Shown here piece by piece: positions 28,439 to 37,766 of a DNA stretch of 64,000 bases; the stretch's first letter is position 1; each line of letters opens with the position of its first letter. The stretch is taken from positions 7,139,001-7,203,000 of the forward strand of contig NZ_CP036533.1 of NCBI RefSeq assembly GCF_024585265.1. The letters run 5' to 3'. The DNA is from Bradyrhizobium sp. WBAH42 (lineage in GTDB: Bacteria > Pseudomonadota > Alphaproteobacteria > Rhizobiales > Xanthobacteraceae). The notes under the pieces are model-generated. The model was not told the DNA's origin, ran no database searches, and worked only from the letters and a program-made list of their open reading frames with translations. The position numbers and the translations under genes were made by a program.

Positions 28439-29953
28439 TCAGTTCTCGGACTCGGTGAACACCTCGTCGCGCTTGGCGCGCAACACGGGGAGCACCGTCA
28501 GGACAAGCAGGCTCGCCGCGACCGCAAGCAGCACCGCCGACAACGGACGCGTCAGGAACACGCTCCAGTCGCCACGCGAGATCAGCAGCGCCCGGCGCAG
28601 GTTCTCCTCCATCAGCGGTCCGAGCACCATGCCGAGCAGCAACGGCGCCGGCTCGAAATCGTGCTTGATCAGCCAATAGCCGACGAGACCGAACACGCCG
28701 GCGAGGATGACGTCGACCGGCGCGTTGTTCACCGAATAGATGCCGATTGCGCAGAAGATCACGATCGAGGGGAACATCAGCCGGTACGGCACGCGCAAGA
28801 GCCGCACCCAGATTCCGACCAGCGGCAGGTTGATGATGATCAGCATCAGATTGCCGATCCACATCGAGGCGATCATGCCCCAGACGAGATCCGGCTGCTT
28901 CTGCATCACCTGCGGACCGGGCACGATGCCATGGATGGTCATGGCACCCACCATCAGCGCCATCACCGCGTTCGGCGGGATGCCGAGCGTGAGCAGCGGA
29001 ATGAACGAGGTCTGTGCCGCGGCGTTGTTGGCACTCTCCGGTCCCGCCACGCCCTCGATCGCGCCGCGGCCGAACCGGGACGGGGTCTTTGAGAGCTTCT
29101 TCTCGAGCGTATAGGCCGCGAAGGACGCGATCACCGCGCCGCCGCCAGGCAGGATACCGAGGATCGAGCCGAGCACGGTGCCGCGCAGGATCGGCGGCGT
29201 CGCATCGGCCAGGTCCTTCCTGGTGGGCATCAGGCCGGTGATCTTCTGCTGCACGAGGTCGCGGTTCATCTCGGCGCCGTGGTCGAGATTGCGGATGATC
29301 TCGGCGAAGCCGAACACACCCATCGCCACCGTCGCAAAGCCGAGTCCGTCGGCGAGCTCCGGAATGTTGAAGGCCATGCGCGAGGCGCCGGTCTCGATGT
29401 CAGAGCCGACCATCGACAGCAAGAGGCCGAACACGATCATCGCAATCGCCTTCAGCACCGAGCCCTTGGCCAGCACGACCGCGAAGATCAGACCGAGCAC
29501 CATCAGCGAGAAATATTCGGCCGGGCCGAACGCCAGCGCGAGTTTCGTCAGCGGTGCGCCAAGCAATGCGATCAAGACGGTCGCGACGCAGCCGGCGAAG
29601 AACGAGCCGATCGCGGCGATCGCCAGCGCCGGGCCGGCACGGCCTTGCTTGGCCATCTGGTGACCGTCGATGGCGGTCACGACCGATGTCGCCTCACCGG
29701 GTATGTTGACCAGGATCGACGTGGTCGAACCGCCATATTGCGCGCCGTAATAGATGCCGGCGAGCATGATCAGCGCGCCCACCGGCGGCAGTCCGAAGGT
29801 GATCGGCAGCAGCATGGCAACGGTCGCGATGGTTCCGATGCCAGGTAGAACGCCGACCAGCGTGCCGACGAGGGCGCCGATCAGGCACATCAGGAGGTTG
29901 ATCGGGGAGAACGCGACGGCGAAGCCGTGAGCGAGGTTGGCAAAGATATCCAT
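28439..29953 (-). CDS. Tripartite tricarboxylate transporter large permease (TctA family)
   Basis: This 504-residue inner-membrane protein has about 11-12 hydrophobic segments. LVGVLPGIGTIATVAMLLPITF near residue 35 (quoted in part) and PGEATSVVTAIDGHQMAK are TctA signatures. It forms the main translocation channel of the TctABC secondary transporter. I start at ATG 29953; a GTG one codon earlier is in frame, and GAGGG lies just before. It begins 7 bases after the tctB stop. Confidence 0.93.
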   Translation of the reverse strand: MDIFANLAHGFAVAFSPINLLMCLIGALVGTLVGVLPGIGTIATVAMLLPITFGLPPVGALIMLAGIYYGAQYGGSTTSILVNIPGEATSVVTAIDGHQMAKQGRAGPALAIAAIGSFFAGCVATVLIALLGAPLTKLALAFGPAEYFSLMVLGLIFAVVLAKGSVLKAIAMIVFGLLLSMVGSDIETGASRMAFNIPELADGLGFATVAMGVFGFAEIIRNLDHGAEMNRDLVQQKITGLMPTRKDLADATPPILRGTVLGSILGILPGGGAVIASFAAYTLEKKLSKTPSRFGRGAIEGVAGPESANNAAAQTSFIPLLTLGIPPNAVMALMVGAMTIHGIVPGPQVMQKQPDLVWGMIASMWIGNLMLIIINLPLVGIWVRLLRVPYRLMFPSIVIFCAIGIYSVNNAPVDVILAGVFGLVGYWLIKHDFEPAPLLLGMVLGPLMEENLRRALLISRGDWSVFLTRPLSAVLLAVAASLLVLTVLPVLRAKRDEVFTESEN

Positions 29954-29960
29954 CACGCCC

Positions 29961-30722
29961 TCACTGGATCAGGAAACGCGGAAACATCGGCATCGGCAGC
30001 CCGAGCACGTAGGGGAACAGGATTGCGCAGCCGAGCGTCAGGCAGGCGCCGACGATGGCCGCTTCCAGCCAGCGCGTCTCGTGCGAACCCGTCGCCGCGA
30101 TCATGAAGCTGGCAAAAGCCGTGACCACGAGGCCGAGCGGCCGGATCGCCAGCGCGAAGAACAGGATCGCCGCCATCACGAACAGCGGCCCGCGCCAGGA
30201 ATAATGGGCAAGCGCCGGTCCCTCCGTGATCAGGCCGGTCAACGCGACGCCGGCAGACAGGGCAACCAGCAGCCCGCCGAACATACGTGGCGCAGTGCCT
30301 GCACCGAAGGAGAAGCCACGCATGCCTTGCAAATCACTCGACGCCCACAGCGCGAACAGGGCAAGGGCCATCAGCACGACGCCGCCGACATAGTCTTGCG
30401 CCGAACGGATGGTCATGAACACCGTGAGGATCGCCACCGCAAACAGCGGATAGGAATAGATCAGCGCCAGCAGCACCTCGGACGACATCTTCTTAGCGCC
30501 GCCGCCGAACGATCCGAAGATGGCACTGGGCGCGCCGGCCAGCAGCGCTGTCGCGTGGCTGGTGACGACCGCCGCCGGACCGCGGCCGGTCCCCCAGCCG
30601 AAGATCGTCCCGATCGACCAGATCAATTCGAAAATCTGCGGCGCAATCGCCAGCAGACAAAAGCCGAGCGCCAACCGGGTGTTTCGGGTGGCTGTCGCTG
30701 AGTGGCCCATCGTGTCGGCCAT
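29961..30722 (-). CDS. Tripartite tricarboxylate transporter small permease (TctB family)
   Basis: This 253-residue membrane protein is longer than a typical TctB (about 150) because of an N-terminal part with extra hydrophobic helices before the conserved SAQDYVGGVVLMALALFALW segment. The C-terminus has the usual paired helices ending FPYVLGLPMPMFPRFLI. It starts behind GGAGGAG and is the first gene of the tctB-tctA-tctC series. No regulator or metabolic enzyme for a carboxylate is adjacent. Confidence 0.88.
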   Translation of the reverse strand: MADTMGHSATATRNTRLALGFCLLAIAPQIFELIWSIGTIFGWGTGRGPAAVVTSHATALLAGAPSAIFGSFGGGAKKMSSEVLLALIYSYPLFAVAILTVFMTIRSAQDYVGGVVLMALALFALWASSDLQGMRGFSFGAGTAPRMFGGLLVALSAGVALTGLITEGPALAHYSWRGPLFVMAAILFFALAIRPLGLVVTAFASFMIAATGSHETRWLEAAIVGACLTLGCAILFPYVLGLPMPMFPRFLIQ

Positions 30723-31284
30723 GCCTGTCTCCTCCGCGACCCGTAAGTCACGAGCACTGTTGTTCTAAATCGGCTGGAACTGGTTACCCCCGCCCGGATC
30801 ACTGCCTAGCGATTTTCATCAGACAATGCCAGCAAAACCCAACACGCCACCGGCAAGGCGATGCCAGAGTGGATTGATGCGCGAGATGGACGCGACCACC
30901 GCAACCATCGCGCTCAGGAGCAGTGCAGCAATTGTGCGATCGCAGGATGAGGGCGCTCGCTGCCTGTCGGTCATCCAGTCATGCACCCACTGTGCGCCCC
31001 AGTGCATCAGGTGCCGTCGCCGCGGTCCCGCCCTCGGCGAGCAGCGACATCGGACAGAAGGCGAAGATCAAGGACCAGATCGGGCTTCGGCCGGTCATGC
31101 TGCTACTTTCCGCCGCAGGAAATAAGTGATGCCGACACTGACGGGGATCGCGACCAGCAGCCGCCATCAAGAGTCAGACCGCCGCGCGGGAGAGCGGCCC
31201 AAGGCGGCCTGAAACCTATCCAAAGGGAACCGCAGGATAGCTCCTCCAACCCTCTGTTTTTCGGGAGCTTTGCCCCCTATATTG
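30723..31284. other. Intergenic region with decayed membrane-protein-like fragments
   Basis: About 560 bases with no intact gene. On the minus strand short frames encode hydrophobic pieces: RLLVAIPVSVGITYFLRRKVAA (quoted parts) ending at an ATGA at about 31096, MTGRSPIWSLIFAFCPMSLL after it, and TIAALLLSAMVAVVASISRI followed by LWHRLAGGVLGFAGIV near 30819-30930. They are in different frames and lack a common start, so they look like a broken integral membrane gene. I could not name the parent family. Confidence 0.4.
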
Positions 31285-31616
31285 GGAGTGCCGGTTCGCC
31301 GGCTATGGAAATAAACGGTCGTCGTAATAAACCATTCGGACCCGGGGGCGGTACCCGGCGCCTCCACCAAAGCCCACCATCGGGCGAGCCTGAAGCTGGG
31401 CTTTGGCGGGGGCGAAATAGGATCGACGAGGGCGTAAAGGGCGTGCTTTTTCCCGGTATTGTTCCGCCGTTATCGGGCTACTGCAATAGTTGCCAACGAC
31501 AACTTTGCTCCGGTTGCTCAGGCTGCGTAACGCAGTTTGAAAGACCACTCTAAAGTCCTAGTGGGTTAAGCTCCGCTAGGCGGGGTTCGGAGGCACCTGG
31601 CAACAGAAGCCTCCAC
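31285..31616 (+). ncRNA. ssrA: Permuted two-piece tmRNA
   Basis: The tRNA-like 3' half comes first: a T stem-loop (CCGGG, loop GGCGGTA, CCCGG) and acceptor strand CGCCTCC followed by ACCA, with CCA at 31367-31369. After a removed spacer, the 5' half begins GGGGGCG (31408-31414), which pairs with CGCCTCC including a G3-U70 wobble, the alanyl-tRNA synthetase identity element. The tag frame at 31492-31530 encodes ANDNFAPVAQAA then TAA. tmRNA rescues stalled ribosomes and tags the product for ClpXP. This split order is the known alphaproteobacterial form. Outer ends are estimates (acceptor piece about 85, coding piece about 209 bases). Confidence 0.93.
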
Positions 31617-31733
31617 TTTACTCTTTGATTTCTTCCCCGGCGGGGACTCCTGCTCACCCGTCAGGCGCGGTACTATTGCGGCTTGGCGAGTCGGATCGGC
31701 AGGGTCCGGCTTCGGGGATGCAACAGGACCACC

Positions 31734-32252
31734 ATGGCGACCGATCATATCCGATACGATGTGCTGGCCCGCGACGCGCTGCGCGGCGTGCTGCGGAAGG
31801 TGCTGACCGATGCCGCGGCCCATGGCCTGCCGGGCGAGCACCATTTCTTCATCACCTTCGTGTCCAAGGCCGAGGGCGTGAAGCTGTCGCCGCGGCTGCT
31901 CGCGCAATATCCGGAGGAGATGACGATCATCCTCCAGCACCAGTTCTGGGACCTGACCGTGCTCGAGGACCGCTTCGAGGTCGGCCTGTCCTTTGGCGGC
32001 ATTCCGGAGCGGCTGGTGGTGCCGTTCAGTGCGATCAAGAGCTTCCTTGATCCGTCCGTGAAGTTCGGCCTCCAATTCGACACCTCCGACGTCGCCGAGG
32101 TCGCGCCGGACAATCTGCCGGCAGCGCCTGCGCCATCGGCCGTATCGGTCCCGGCACCTGCCGCGGAGAAGGCGGAAGCTGCCGACGAGCCAACCCCGCC
32201 GAGCCAGGGCGGCGCCGAGGTCGTGCGGCTCGATCGTTTCCGCAAGAAATGA
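31734..32252 (+). CDS. sspB: SspB-family ClpXP adaptor
   Basis: This 172-residue protein matches the alphaproteobacterial SspB family: HHFFITFVSKAEGVKLSPRL and MTIILQHQFWDLTV form the tag-binding domain (about 1-125). A Pro/Ala/Glu linker follows, and the tail ends VVRLDRFRKK, which resembles the ClpX-docking motif. SspB carries ssrA-tagged proteins to ClpXP. AGGA lies 5 bases before ATG 31734. It sits only about 120 bases downstream of ssrA, which makes the tag it recognises. Confidence 0.9.
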   Translation: MATDHIRYDVLARDALRGVLRKVLTDAAAHGLPGEHHFFITFVSKAEGVKLSPRLLAQYPEEMTIILQHQFWDLTVLEDRFEVGLSFGGIPERLVVPFSAIKSFLDPSVKFGLQFDTSDVAEVAPDNLPAAPAPSAVSVPAPAAEKAEAADEPTPPSQGGAEVVRLDRFRKK

Positions 32253-32353
32253 TCTAGGTTGGCCGCGACGCCATCGCGCCCGCCCCAACTGCCTATATAG
32301 AGAAGCACATGAAGAGGCCGTGCGGCGTTTCGCGCGGCAGAATGGATGTGCTC

Positions 32354-33775
32354 ATGGCCAAAGCTTCCCGCTCGAACACCGCCCGCCCGGCGACCCGCAC
32401 CGAGACCGATAGTTTCGGTCCCATCGAGGTGCCCGCCGATCGCTATTGGGGGGCGCAGACCGAGCGGTCGCGCCAGAATTTCCGCATCGGCACCGACCGC
32501 ATGCCGATCTCGCTCGTGCATGCCCTCGGCATGGTCAAGCTCGCCGCCGCGCAGTCCAATCTCGAACTCGGACTGCTCGATCAGCGCCGCGCCAATGCCA
32601 TCGTCCGCGCCGCGCGCGAGGTGATCGAGGGCAAGCTGGACGATCATTTCCCCCTTGTCGTGTGGCAGACCGGCTCGGGCACGCAGAGCAACATGAACCT
32701 CAACGAGGTGATCGCCAACCGCGCCAACGAGCTGCTCGGCGGCGAGCTTGGCGCCAAGAAGCCGGTGCATCCCAACGATCACGTCAACATGAGCCAGTCG
32801 TCGAACGATTCCTTCCCGACCGCGATGCACATCGCGGCGGCAAGCCGCATCAATGTCGATCTCGTCCCTGCCCTCGCCGAGTTGCTGCGCGCGCTGCGCA
32901 AGAAAGAGAAGGAGTTTTCGAAGATCGTGAAGATCGGCCGCACCCATACCCAGGATGCGACGCCGCTGACGCTCGGTCAGGAATTCTCCGGCTATGCCGC
33001 GCAGGTCGAAAGCGGCATCGCCCGGCTCAAGCTCGCGGTGAAGGACCTCTATCCGCTGGCGCAGGGCGGCACCGCCGTCGGCACCGGCCTCAACTCGAAG
33101 CCGCGCTTTGCAAAACTGTTCGCAAAGCATGTCGCCGGGATCACCAAGCTGCCCTTCACCAGCGCCGCTAACAAATTCGAGGCGCTGGCCTCGAACGACG
33201 CCTATGTGCTGGCGCATGGTGCCATCAATTCGGTCGCGACCGGCCTGTTCAAGATCGCCAACGACATCCGACTGCTCGGCTCCGGACCGCGCTCGGGCCT
33301 CGGCGAATTGATCCTGCCGGAGAACGAGCCCGGCTCCTCGATCATGCCGGGGAAGGTCAACCCGACCCAGTGCGAGGCGATGACCATGGTGTGCTGCCAG
33401 GTGTTCGGCAATCACACCGCGATCACGGTCGCCGGCAGCCAGGGCCATTTCGAGCTCAACGTCTACAAGCCGGTGCTGGCCTACAACATGCTGCACTCGA
33501 TCCGCCTGATGGCGGATGCCGCGCGCTCCTTCACCGAGCATTGCGTCAGCGGCATCCGAGCCGACGAGAAGCGCATCAAGGAGTTGATGGAGCGCTCGCT
33601 GATGCTGGTGACGGCGCTGGCCCCGAAGATCGGCTACGACAACGCCGCCAAGGTGGCCAAGACGGCGCATGCCAACGGCACCACGCTGAAGGAGGAGGCG
33701 CTGCGGCTCGGCTTCGTCTCGGCCGAGGAGTTCGACCGCCTGGTGCGCCCCGAGAAGATGACCACCCCGGGATAA
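32354..33775 (+). CDS. fumC: Class II fumarate hydratase
   Basis: This 473-residue, iron-free, heat-stable fumarase interconverts fumarate and malate in the TCA cycle. It contains [19 protein letters not shown] (substrate His region), [10 protein letters not shown] and the superfamily signature [15 protein letters not shown]. The body begins [21 protein letters not shown], as in other FumC proteins. I use ATG 32354; an in-frame ATG at 32342 is also possible, and neither has a clear ribosome site. Confidence 0.96.
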   Translation: MAKASRSNTARPATRTETDSFGPIEVPADRYWGAQTERSRQNFRIGTDRMPISLVHALGMVKLAAAQSNLELGLLDQRRANAIVRAAREVIEGKLDDHFPLVVWQTGSGTQSNMNLNEVIANRANELLGGELGAKKPVHPNDHVNMSQSSNDSFPTAMHIAAASRINVDLVPALAELLRALRKKEKEFSKIVKIGRTHTQDATPLTLGQEFSGYAAQVESGIARLKLAVKDLYPLAQGGTAVGTGLNSKPRFAKLFAKHVAGITKLPFTSAANKFEALASNDAYVLAHGAINSVATGLFKIANDIRLLGSGPRSGLGELILPENEPGSSIMPGKVNPTQCEAMTMVCCQVFGNHTAITVAGSQGHFELNVYKPVLAYNMLHSIRLMADAARSFTEHCVSGIRADEKRIKELMERSLMLVTALAPKIGYDNAAKVAKTAHANGTTLKEEALRLGFVSAEEFDRLVRPEKMTTPG

Positions 33776-34051
33776 AATTCCGAATTCCGATAGCCATCCG
33801 TAATGATACGGACGCTCGGCGCCCAAAAATATGCGGCTTTGGGGGCAGGATTTGATTACCGTCAATGTTGCGGCGGGGCGGCGTGTTACGCAGCCCTGCT
33901 GCCCTCGACGGGGCGAAGCATCCTTTGATGGCCCCAAGGGCCGATTGACGAGGACGAGCGAATGGCGATCAAGTCTTTTGGGGCGCAATGCGGCGCCCTG
34001 TTTCTGAATGTTCCATCCTGCCTGAAGAGGATCGGATGATGGAGACGCGGC

Positions 34052-34240
34052 ATGGGGAACGTCATCAACCTGAATCGTTTCAGGAAGCGCGTCGAGCGGG
34101 AAGCCTCGGCGAAGCAGGCGGACGCCAACCGGGCGAAATTCGGGCGCACGAAGGCGGAACGGTCGTCCGAGGCGAAGCAGGCGGACCAGGCCAAGGAGCA
34201 CCTGGACCAGCACCGGATCGATCGCGAGGAGCAGCCATGA
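34052..34240 (+). CDS. DUF4169 family small basic protein
   Basis: This 62-residue protein begins MGNVINLNRFRKR and is rich in Lys, Arg, Glu and Ala, with the NRAKFGRTKAER segment typical of DUF4169. It is likely one long helix. No function is known. Its stop overlaps the start of the RHH gene by 4 bases (ATGA), and such pairs recur in Rhizobiales, which suggests that they act together. Confidence 0.82.
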   Translation: MGNVINLNRFRKRVEREASAKQADANRAKFGRTKAERSSEAKQADQAKEHLDQHRIDREEQP

Positions 34241-34488
34241 AGTCGCCGGTCGTGAAACGGTCGATCGTCGTCGCCGGCCACAAGACCAGCGTCAGCCTGG
34301 AAGAGGCGTTCTGGAACGGCATGAAAGAGATCTCCGGCCTGCGCAACATGACGTTGTCCGAGCTGGTCGGCGAGATCGACAACAACCGCCAGCAGGGCAA
34401 TCTGTCGTCGGCGATCCGTCTCTTCGTCCTGGACTACTTCAAGAGCCGCGCCATGGCCGCCCAGCCGGACAAGGTCCCGGCCCAGTAG
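34237..34488 (+). CDS. Ribbon-helix-helix domain protein
   Basis: This 83-residue protein matches the RHH_4-type family: VKRSIVVAGHKTSVSLEEAFW followed by GMKEISGLRNMTLSELVGEI (ribbon and two helices) and SAIRLFVLDYFKSR. Members are probable small DNA-binding proteins. It is translationally coupled to the DUF4169 gene. Targets are unknown; it ends 115 bases before feoA, and I see no sign that it controls feoAB. Confidence 0.85.
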   Translation: MKSPVVKRSIVVAGHKTSVSLEEAFWNGMKEISGLRNMTLSELVGEIDNNRQQGNLSSAIRLFVLDYFKSRAMAAQPDKVPAQ

Positions 34489-34527
34489 CCGTCGGGGGCG
34501 CCCGCGACGGCGCCCCGGCCGCCGCAC

Positions 34528-34544
34528 TTTAAAATCGCTCTAAG
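34528..34544. promoter_or_regulatory. Irr-box/ICE-like site upstream of feoA
   Basis: TTTAAA-ATCGC-TCTAAG matches TTTAGA-N5-TCTAAA, the iron control element consensus as I know it, at 10 of 12 arm positions. It lies about 60 bases upstream of the feoA start, a good position for iron-responsive control by Irr. This is a pattern match only. Confidence 0.5.
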
Positions 34545-34603
34545 GTGCAGCTTCAGCGGGCGACCGCGCTTGACCTCAATGCCCGGCGTTGAAAATACAG
34601 GGC

Positions 34604-34879
34604 ATGACCGACAGCACTGATACGCGTTCGCACATGCCGCTGGGTCTGGCCCAGCGCGGCTATACCGGCGTCATCCAGCACCTCGCCGCCAAGCAGGCGG
34701 ACTCGGCGCTTTCGGACGTCGAGCTCGAGAGCCGCCTGATCGAGCTCGGCTTCGTCGAGGGCGCCCGGGTCGAGATCCTGCATGAGGGGCTGGTCGGGCG
34801 CGACCCGATCGCGGTACGCGTCGACAGCATCACGATCGCGGTCCGCCGTCGCGAAGCCATGGCCATCATCGTCGCCTGA
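34604..34879 (+). CDS. feoA: FeoA-family ferrous iron transport accessory protein
   Basis: This 91-residue protein is a small SH3-like domain: MPLGLAQRGYTGVIQHL, then ELESRLIELGFVEGARVEIL and DPIAVRVDSITIAVRRREAMAI (quoted in part) follow the FeoA pattern. FeoA assists FeoB. ATG 34604 has AGGG very close upstream, so the initiation site is not well fixed; a TTG lies 5 codons before. It is 37 bases ahead of feoB in one operon. Confidence 0.9.
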   Translation: MTDSTDTRSHMPLGLAQRGYTGVIQHLAAKQADSALSDVELESRLIELGFVEGARVEILHEGLVGRDPIAVRVDSITIAVRRREAMAIIVA

Positions 34880-34916
34880 CGCGCGACCGGAATTTTGCCC
34901 CCAGGCCCTTGATCCC

Positions 34917-36788
34917 ATGGAAGCACCCCTGCTGCATCTCGCCCTGGTCGGCACGCCCAACAGCGGCAAGACCTCGCTGTTCAACGCGCTGACCGGCAGC
35001 CGGCAGAAGGTCGCGAACTATCCCGGCGTCACGGTCGAGCGCAAGGAAGGCTTCTTCGTCACCCCGCTCGGCCGCCAGGTCTCCGTGGTCGACCTGCCCG
35101 GCACCTATTCGCTGCGCGGCCGCAGCCCGGACGAGGAGATCACCCGCGACTTCGTGCTCGGCAAGGCCTCCGGCGAGACCCTGCCCGATCTCGTGCTGTG
35201 CGTGGCCGATTCCACCAATCTGCGCTTGACCATCCGCCTGCTGCTGGAGCTGAAGCGCACCGGGCGGCCGATGATCCTCGTGCTCAACATGTTCGACATC
35301 GCAAGCCGCCGCGGCATCAATGTAGACGTCGAGCGGCTCGTTAAGGAGCTCGGCGTGCCCGTGGTCACCTCGATCGCGGTGCGCAAGGGCGGCACGGCCG
35401 ACCTGCTCAAGCTGACCGACGAGATCTCGGCCAAGCTTGCCGCCGAGCCGCAGGACAACATCTGGCGCGCGCTCAGCGTCAGCGAATTGCGCGCGACCCA
35501 GCGCGAGGCCGACCGCATCATCGCCGACTGCGTCAGCCTGCCTGCTCGCCCCGACACCTGGACCGCACGGATCGACGCCGTCGTGCTGCATCCGGTCGGC
35601 GGGCTGATCGTGCTCGCGCTGATCCTGTTCGTGATGTTCCAGGCGGTGTTCGCCTGGGCGCAGCCGGCGATGGAGCTGCTGAAGTCCGGCTTCGACTCGC
35701 TCGGGGAGCTGGTGCAGGCCACGCTGCCTGACGGCTTGCTGCAAAGCTTCCTGCAGAACGGCGTGATCTCCGGCGTCGGCAGCGTCATCGTGTTCCTGCC
35801 GCAGATCATCCTCATCTTCCTGTTCATCCTGCTGCTGGAAGATTTCGGCTACATGGCGCGCGCGGCGTTCCTGATGGACCGCATCATGGGCGGCGCCGGG
35901 CTGCACGGCCGCGCCTTCATTCCGCTGCTGTCGAGCTTTGCCTGCGCCATTCCCGGCATCATGGCGACGCGCGTCATCGACAACAAGCGCGACCGGCTGA
36001 CCACGATCCTGATCGCGCCGCTGATGACCTGCTCGGCGCGCATTCCGGTCTATACGCTGATCATCTCCGCCTTCATTCCGGCCAAGGACATCTGGGGCTT
36101 CATCAATCTGCAGGGCCTCGTGATGTTCGGCCTCTATGCCGCCGGCATCATCAGCGCGCTCGTCGTCTCGTTCCTGATCAAGTTCTTCATGCTGCGCGAC
36201 TTTGCGCCGGCGCCCTTCATGTTGGAGCTGCCGGACTACAAGATGCCGCGGCTGAAATCGATCGTGATCGGCATCTACACCCGCGCCAAGATGTTCTTGC
36301 AGCGCGCCGGCACCACGATCTTCTCGATGATGGTGCTGATCTGGTTCCTGGCCTCGTTCCCGCAGCCGCCCGCGGGCGCGACCGGGCCGGCCATCGACTT
36401 CAGCCTCGCTGCGATGATCGGCAAGGCGCTCGCGCCCCTGCTCGCCCCCGTCGGCTTCAACTGGCAGATCGCGGTTGCCCTGATCCCGGGCATGGCGGCG
36501 CGCGAGGTCGCGGTCGCGGCGCTCGGCACCGTCTATGCGATCGAGGGCGGCAAGGAAGCGGCCGAGCAGATCGGCCAGGTGCTGGCGACGAAATGGTCGC
36601 TCGCGACCGCGCTGTCGATGCTGGCCTGGTACATCTTCGCCCCGCAATGCGCCTCCACGCTCGCCGTGATCCGGCGCGAGACCGGAAGCTGGGCCTGGAT
36701 GGGGGTCACCTTCGCCTACATGCTGGTGCTGGCCTATGCGGCGAGCCTCGTGACGTACAACGTCGCGGTCGCGCTGGGCGCGGGCTAG
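34917..36788 (+). CDS. feoB: Ferrous iron transport protein B
   Basis: This 623-residue inner-membrane protein imports Fe2+. The N-terminal G-protein domain has G1 GTPNSGKT (12-19), G3 DLPG (59-62) and G4 NMFD (124-127). Two Gate motifs follow in the membrane part (FLPQIILIFLFILLLEDFGY and FGFxAREVA-like GMAAREVAVAALG, with PLMTCSARIPVY). It is shorter than E. coli FeoB (773) and lacks the Cys-rich C-terminal tail; no feoC follows. The start ATG 34917 is the only one that gives a complete G1 at the usual position. Confidence 0.96.
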   Translation: MEAPLLHLALVGTPNSGKTSLFNALTGSRQKVANYPGVTVERKEGFFVTPLGRQVSVVDLPGTYSLRGRSPDEEITRDFVLGKASGETLPDLVLCVADSTNLRLTIRLLLELKRTGRPMILVLNMFDIASRRGINVDVERLVKELGVPVVTSIAVRKGGTADLLKLTDEISAKLAAEPQDNIWRALSVSELRATQREADRIIADCVSLPARPDTWTARIDAVVLHPVGGLIVLALILFVMFQAVFAWAQPAMELLKSGFDSLGELVQATLPDGLLQSFLQNGVISGVGSVIVFLPQIILIFLFILLLEDFGYMARAAFLMDRIMGGAGLHGRAFIPLLSSFACAIPGIMATRVIDNKRDRLTTILIAPLMTCSARIPVYTLIISAFIPAKDIWGFINLQGLVMFGLYAAGIISALVVSFLIKFFMLRDFAPAPFMLELPDYKMPRLKSIVIGIYTRAKMFLQRAGTTIFSMMVLIWFLASFPQPPAGATGPAIDFSLAAMIGKALAPLLAPVGFNWQIAVALIPGMAAREVAVAALGTVYAIEGGKEAAEQIGQVLATKWSLATALSMLAWYIFAPQCASTLAVIRRETGSWAWMGVTFAYMLVLAYAASLVTYNVAVALGAG

Positions 36789-36948
36789 CCGCTTCCAAAG
36801 CAAAAGTACGAAAACAACCCCATGCACAGTAGACGGGGGTCGTGAAATCAACGGGTTACGCGCAAGGCAACAAACCACCCGCCTCGTCCGTTGACCCGTC
36901 GGGCAAAACAGGGGCATGATGTCATGATCAGCCCGTAGCGATAGCAGC

Positions 36949-37482
36949 ATGAGCGACACGCCACCCAATCGGCGATCTGTCTCCGTGGACCATTTCAGCA
37001 CCGACCGCCTGACCGCCGAGCGGTTGCGCGAGGATCACCTCGCCGACCTCGTCGCGCTGCATCGCGATGCCGAGGTCTCCCGTTTTCTCGGCGGGGTGCG
37101 GACGCCCGAGGTCACGAGCGCCTATCTTGCGACCAATATGGCCCATTGGGACCAGCACGGCTTCGGGCTCTGGACACTGCGAAGGAAAGACGGGGCCTTT
37201 GCCGGACGGGCCGGCATCCGGCACATTCTCGTGGACGATGTCGACGAGATCGAGATCGCCTACGCATTCAAGCGCGAATTCTGGGGCCAGGGATTTGCAA
37301 GCGAGATCGCGACCGCGCTGACGGACATCGGACTATTACAGCTTGCGCTGCCCTCCCTCATCGGCATCGTCTATATCGGCAACGCTGCATCCCGCCGTGT
37401 GTTGGAGAAATCGAACTATCTGCTCGAGCGAAGCGCGAACCGTCACGGCAACGACGTCGTGATCTACCGCATCCGACGGTGA
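36949..37482 (+). CDS. GNAT family N-acetyltransferase (RimJ/RimL-like)
   Basis: This 177-residue protein has the RimJ/L-type acetyltransferase layout: LTAERLREDHLADLVALH, GFGLWTLRRKDGAFAGRAGI and the acetyl-CoA region AYAFKREFWGQGFASEIATA, then NAASRRVLEKSNY. The substrate, protein N-terminus or small molecule, is not predictable. It stands alone, 160 bases after feoB. Confidence 0.88.
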   Translation: MSDTPPNRRSVSVDHFSTDRLTAERLREDHLADLVALHRDAEVSRFLGGVRTPEVTSAYLATNMAHWDQHGFGLWTLRRKDGAFAGRAGIRHILVDDVDEIEIAYAFKREFWGQGFASEIATALTDIGLLQLALPSLIGIVYIGNAASRRVLEKSNYLLERSANRHGNDVVIYRIRR

Positions 37483-37653
37483 ATTCCAGAACGAGACCGG
37501 GTGGAGGTGGATCGCTTGTGTTCATTTTTGAACCGACACGATCCGGTGGTCGTCCCAGTCTCCAGCCGTCGAGGTGGCGAATACGCCAATTCACTTGATG
37601 CATCTGAGCGGCAACGAAGCGGCCGCGCTATCGTCCGGGGGAGTTTCGGCGCG

Positions 37654-37678
37654 GGAACTCAATCCTTGCCTGAGAGTT
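37654..37678 (+). promoter_or_regulatory. Candidate EcfG (general stress) promoter of the kaiC-like operon
   Basis: GGAAC (37654-37658), 16 bases, AGTT (37675-37678). The known EcfG/ECF15 pattern of Rhizobiales is GGAAC-N16/17-CGTT. It lies about 90 bases before the kaiC-like ATG in an otherwise empty 284-base gap. Only the first -10 base departs from consensus. Confidence 0.5.
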
Positions 37679-37766
37679 CCTAAGACGGACCTTTTTAGCC
37701 AAACCCGGCTCCTTGCGCACGCTCGGAGCGCATGGAGAGCTTTCGGAACACACGTAAGGGGGGTTC

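Noticed and set aside
31167..31370. Minus-strand open frame starting MVEAPGTAPGSEWF over the tmRNA acceptor half
   Set aside because: It is antisense to the tRNA-like part of ssrA; its sequence simply mirrors the conserved RNA, a well-known false gene call.
31745..34213. 822-codon open frame antisense to sspB and fumC
   Set aside because: It covers two clearly recognisable genes on the plus strand and shows no domain of its own.
34866..37001. 711-codon open frame antisense to feoB
   Set aside because: GC-rich codon use in feoB keeps the opposite frame open. The translation is Arg/Gln/His-rich with no domain, while feoB has all its GTPase and Gate motifs.
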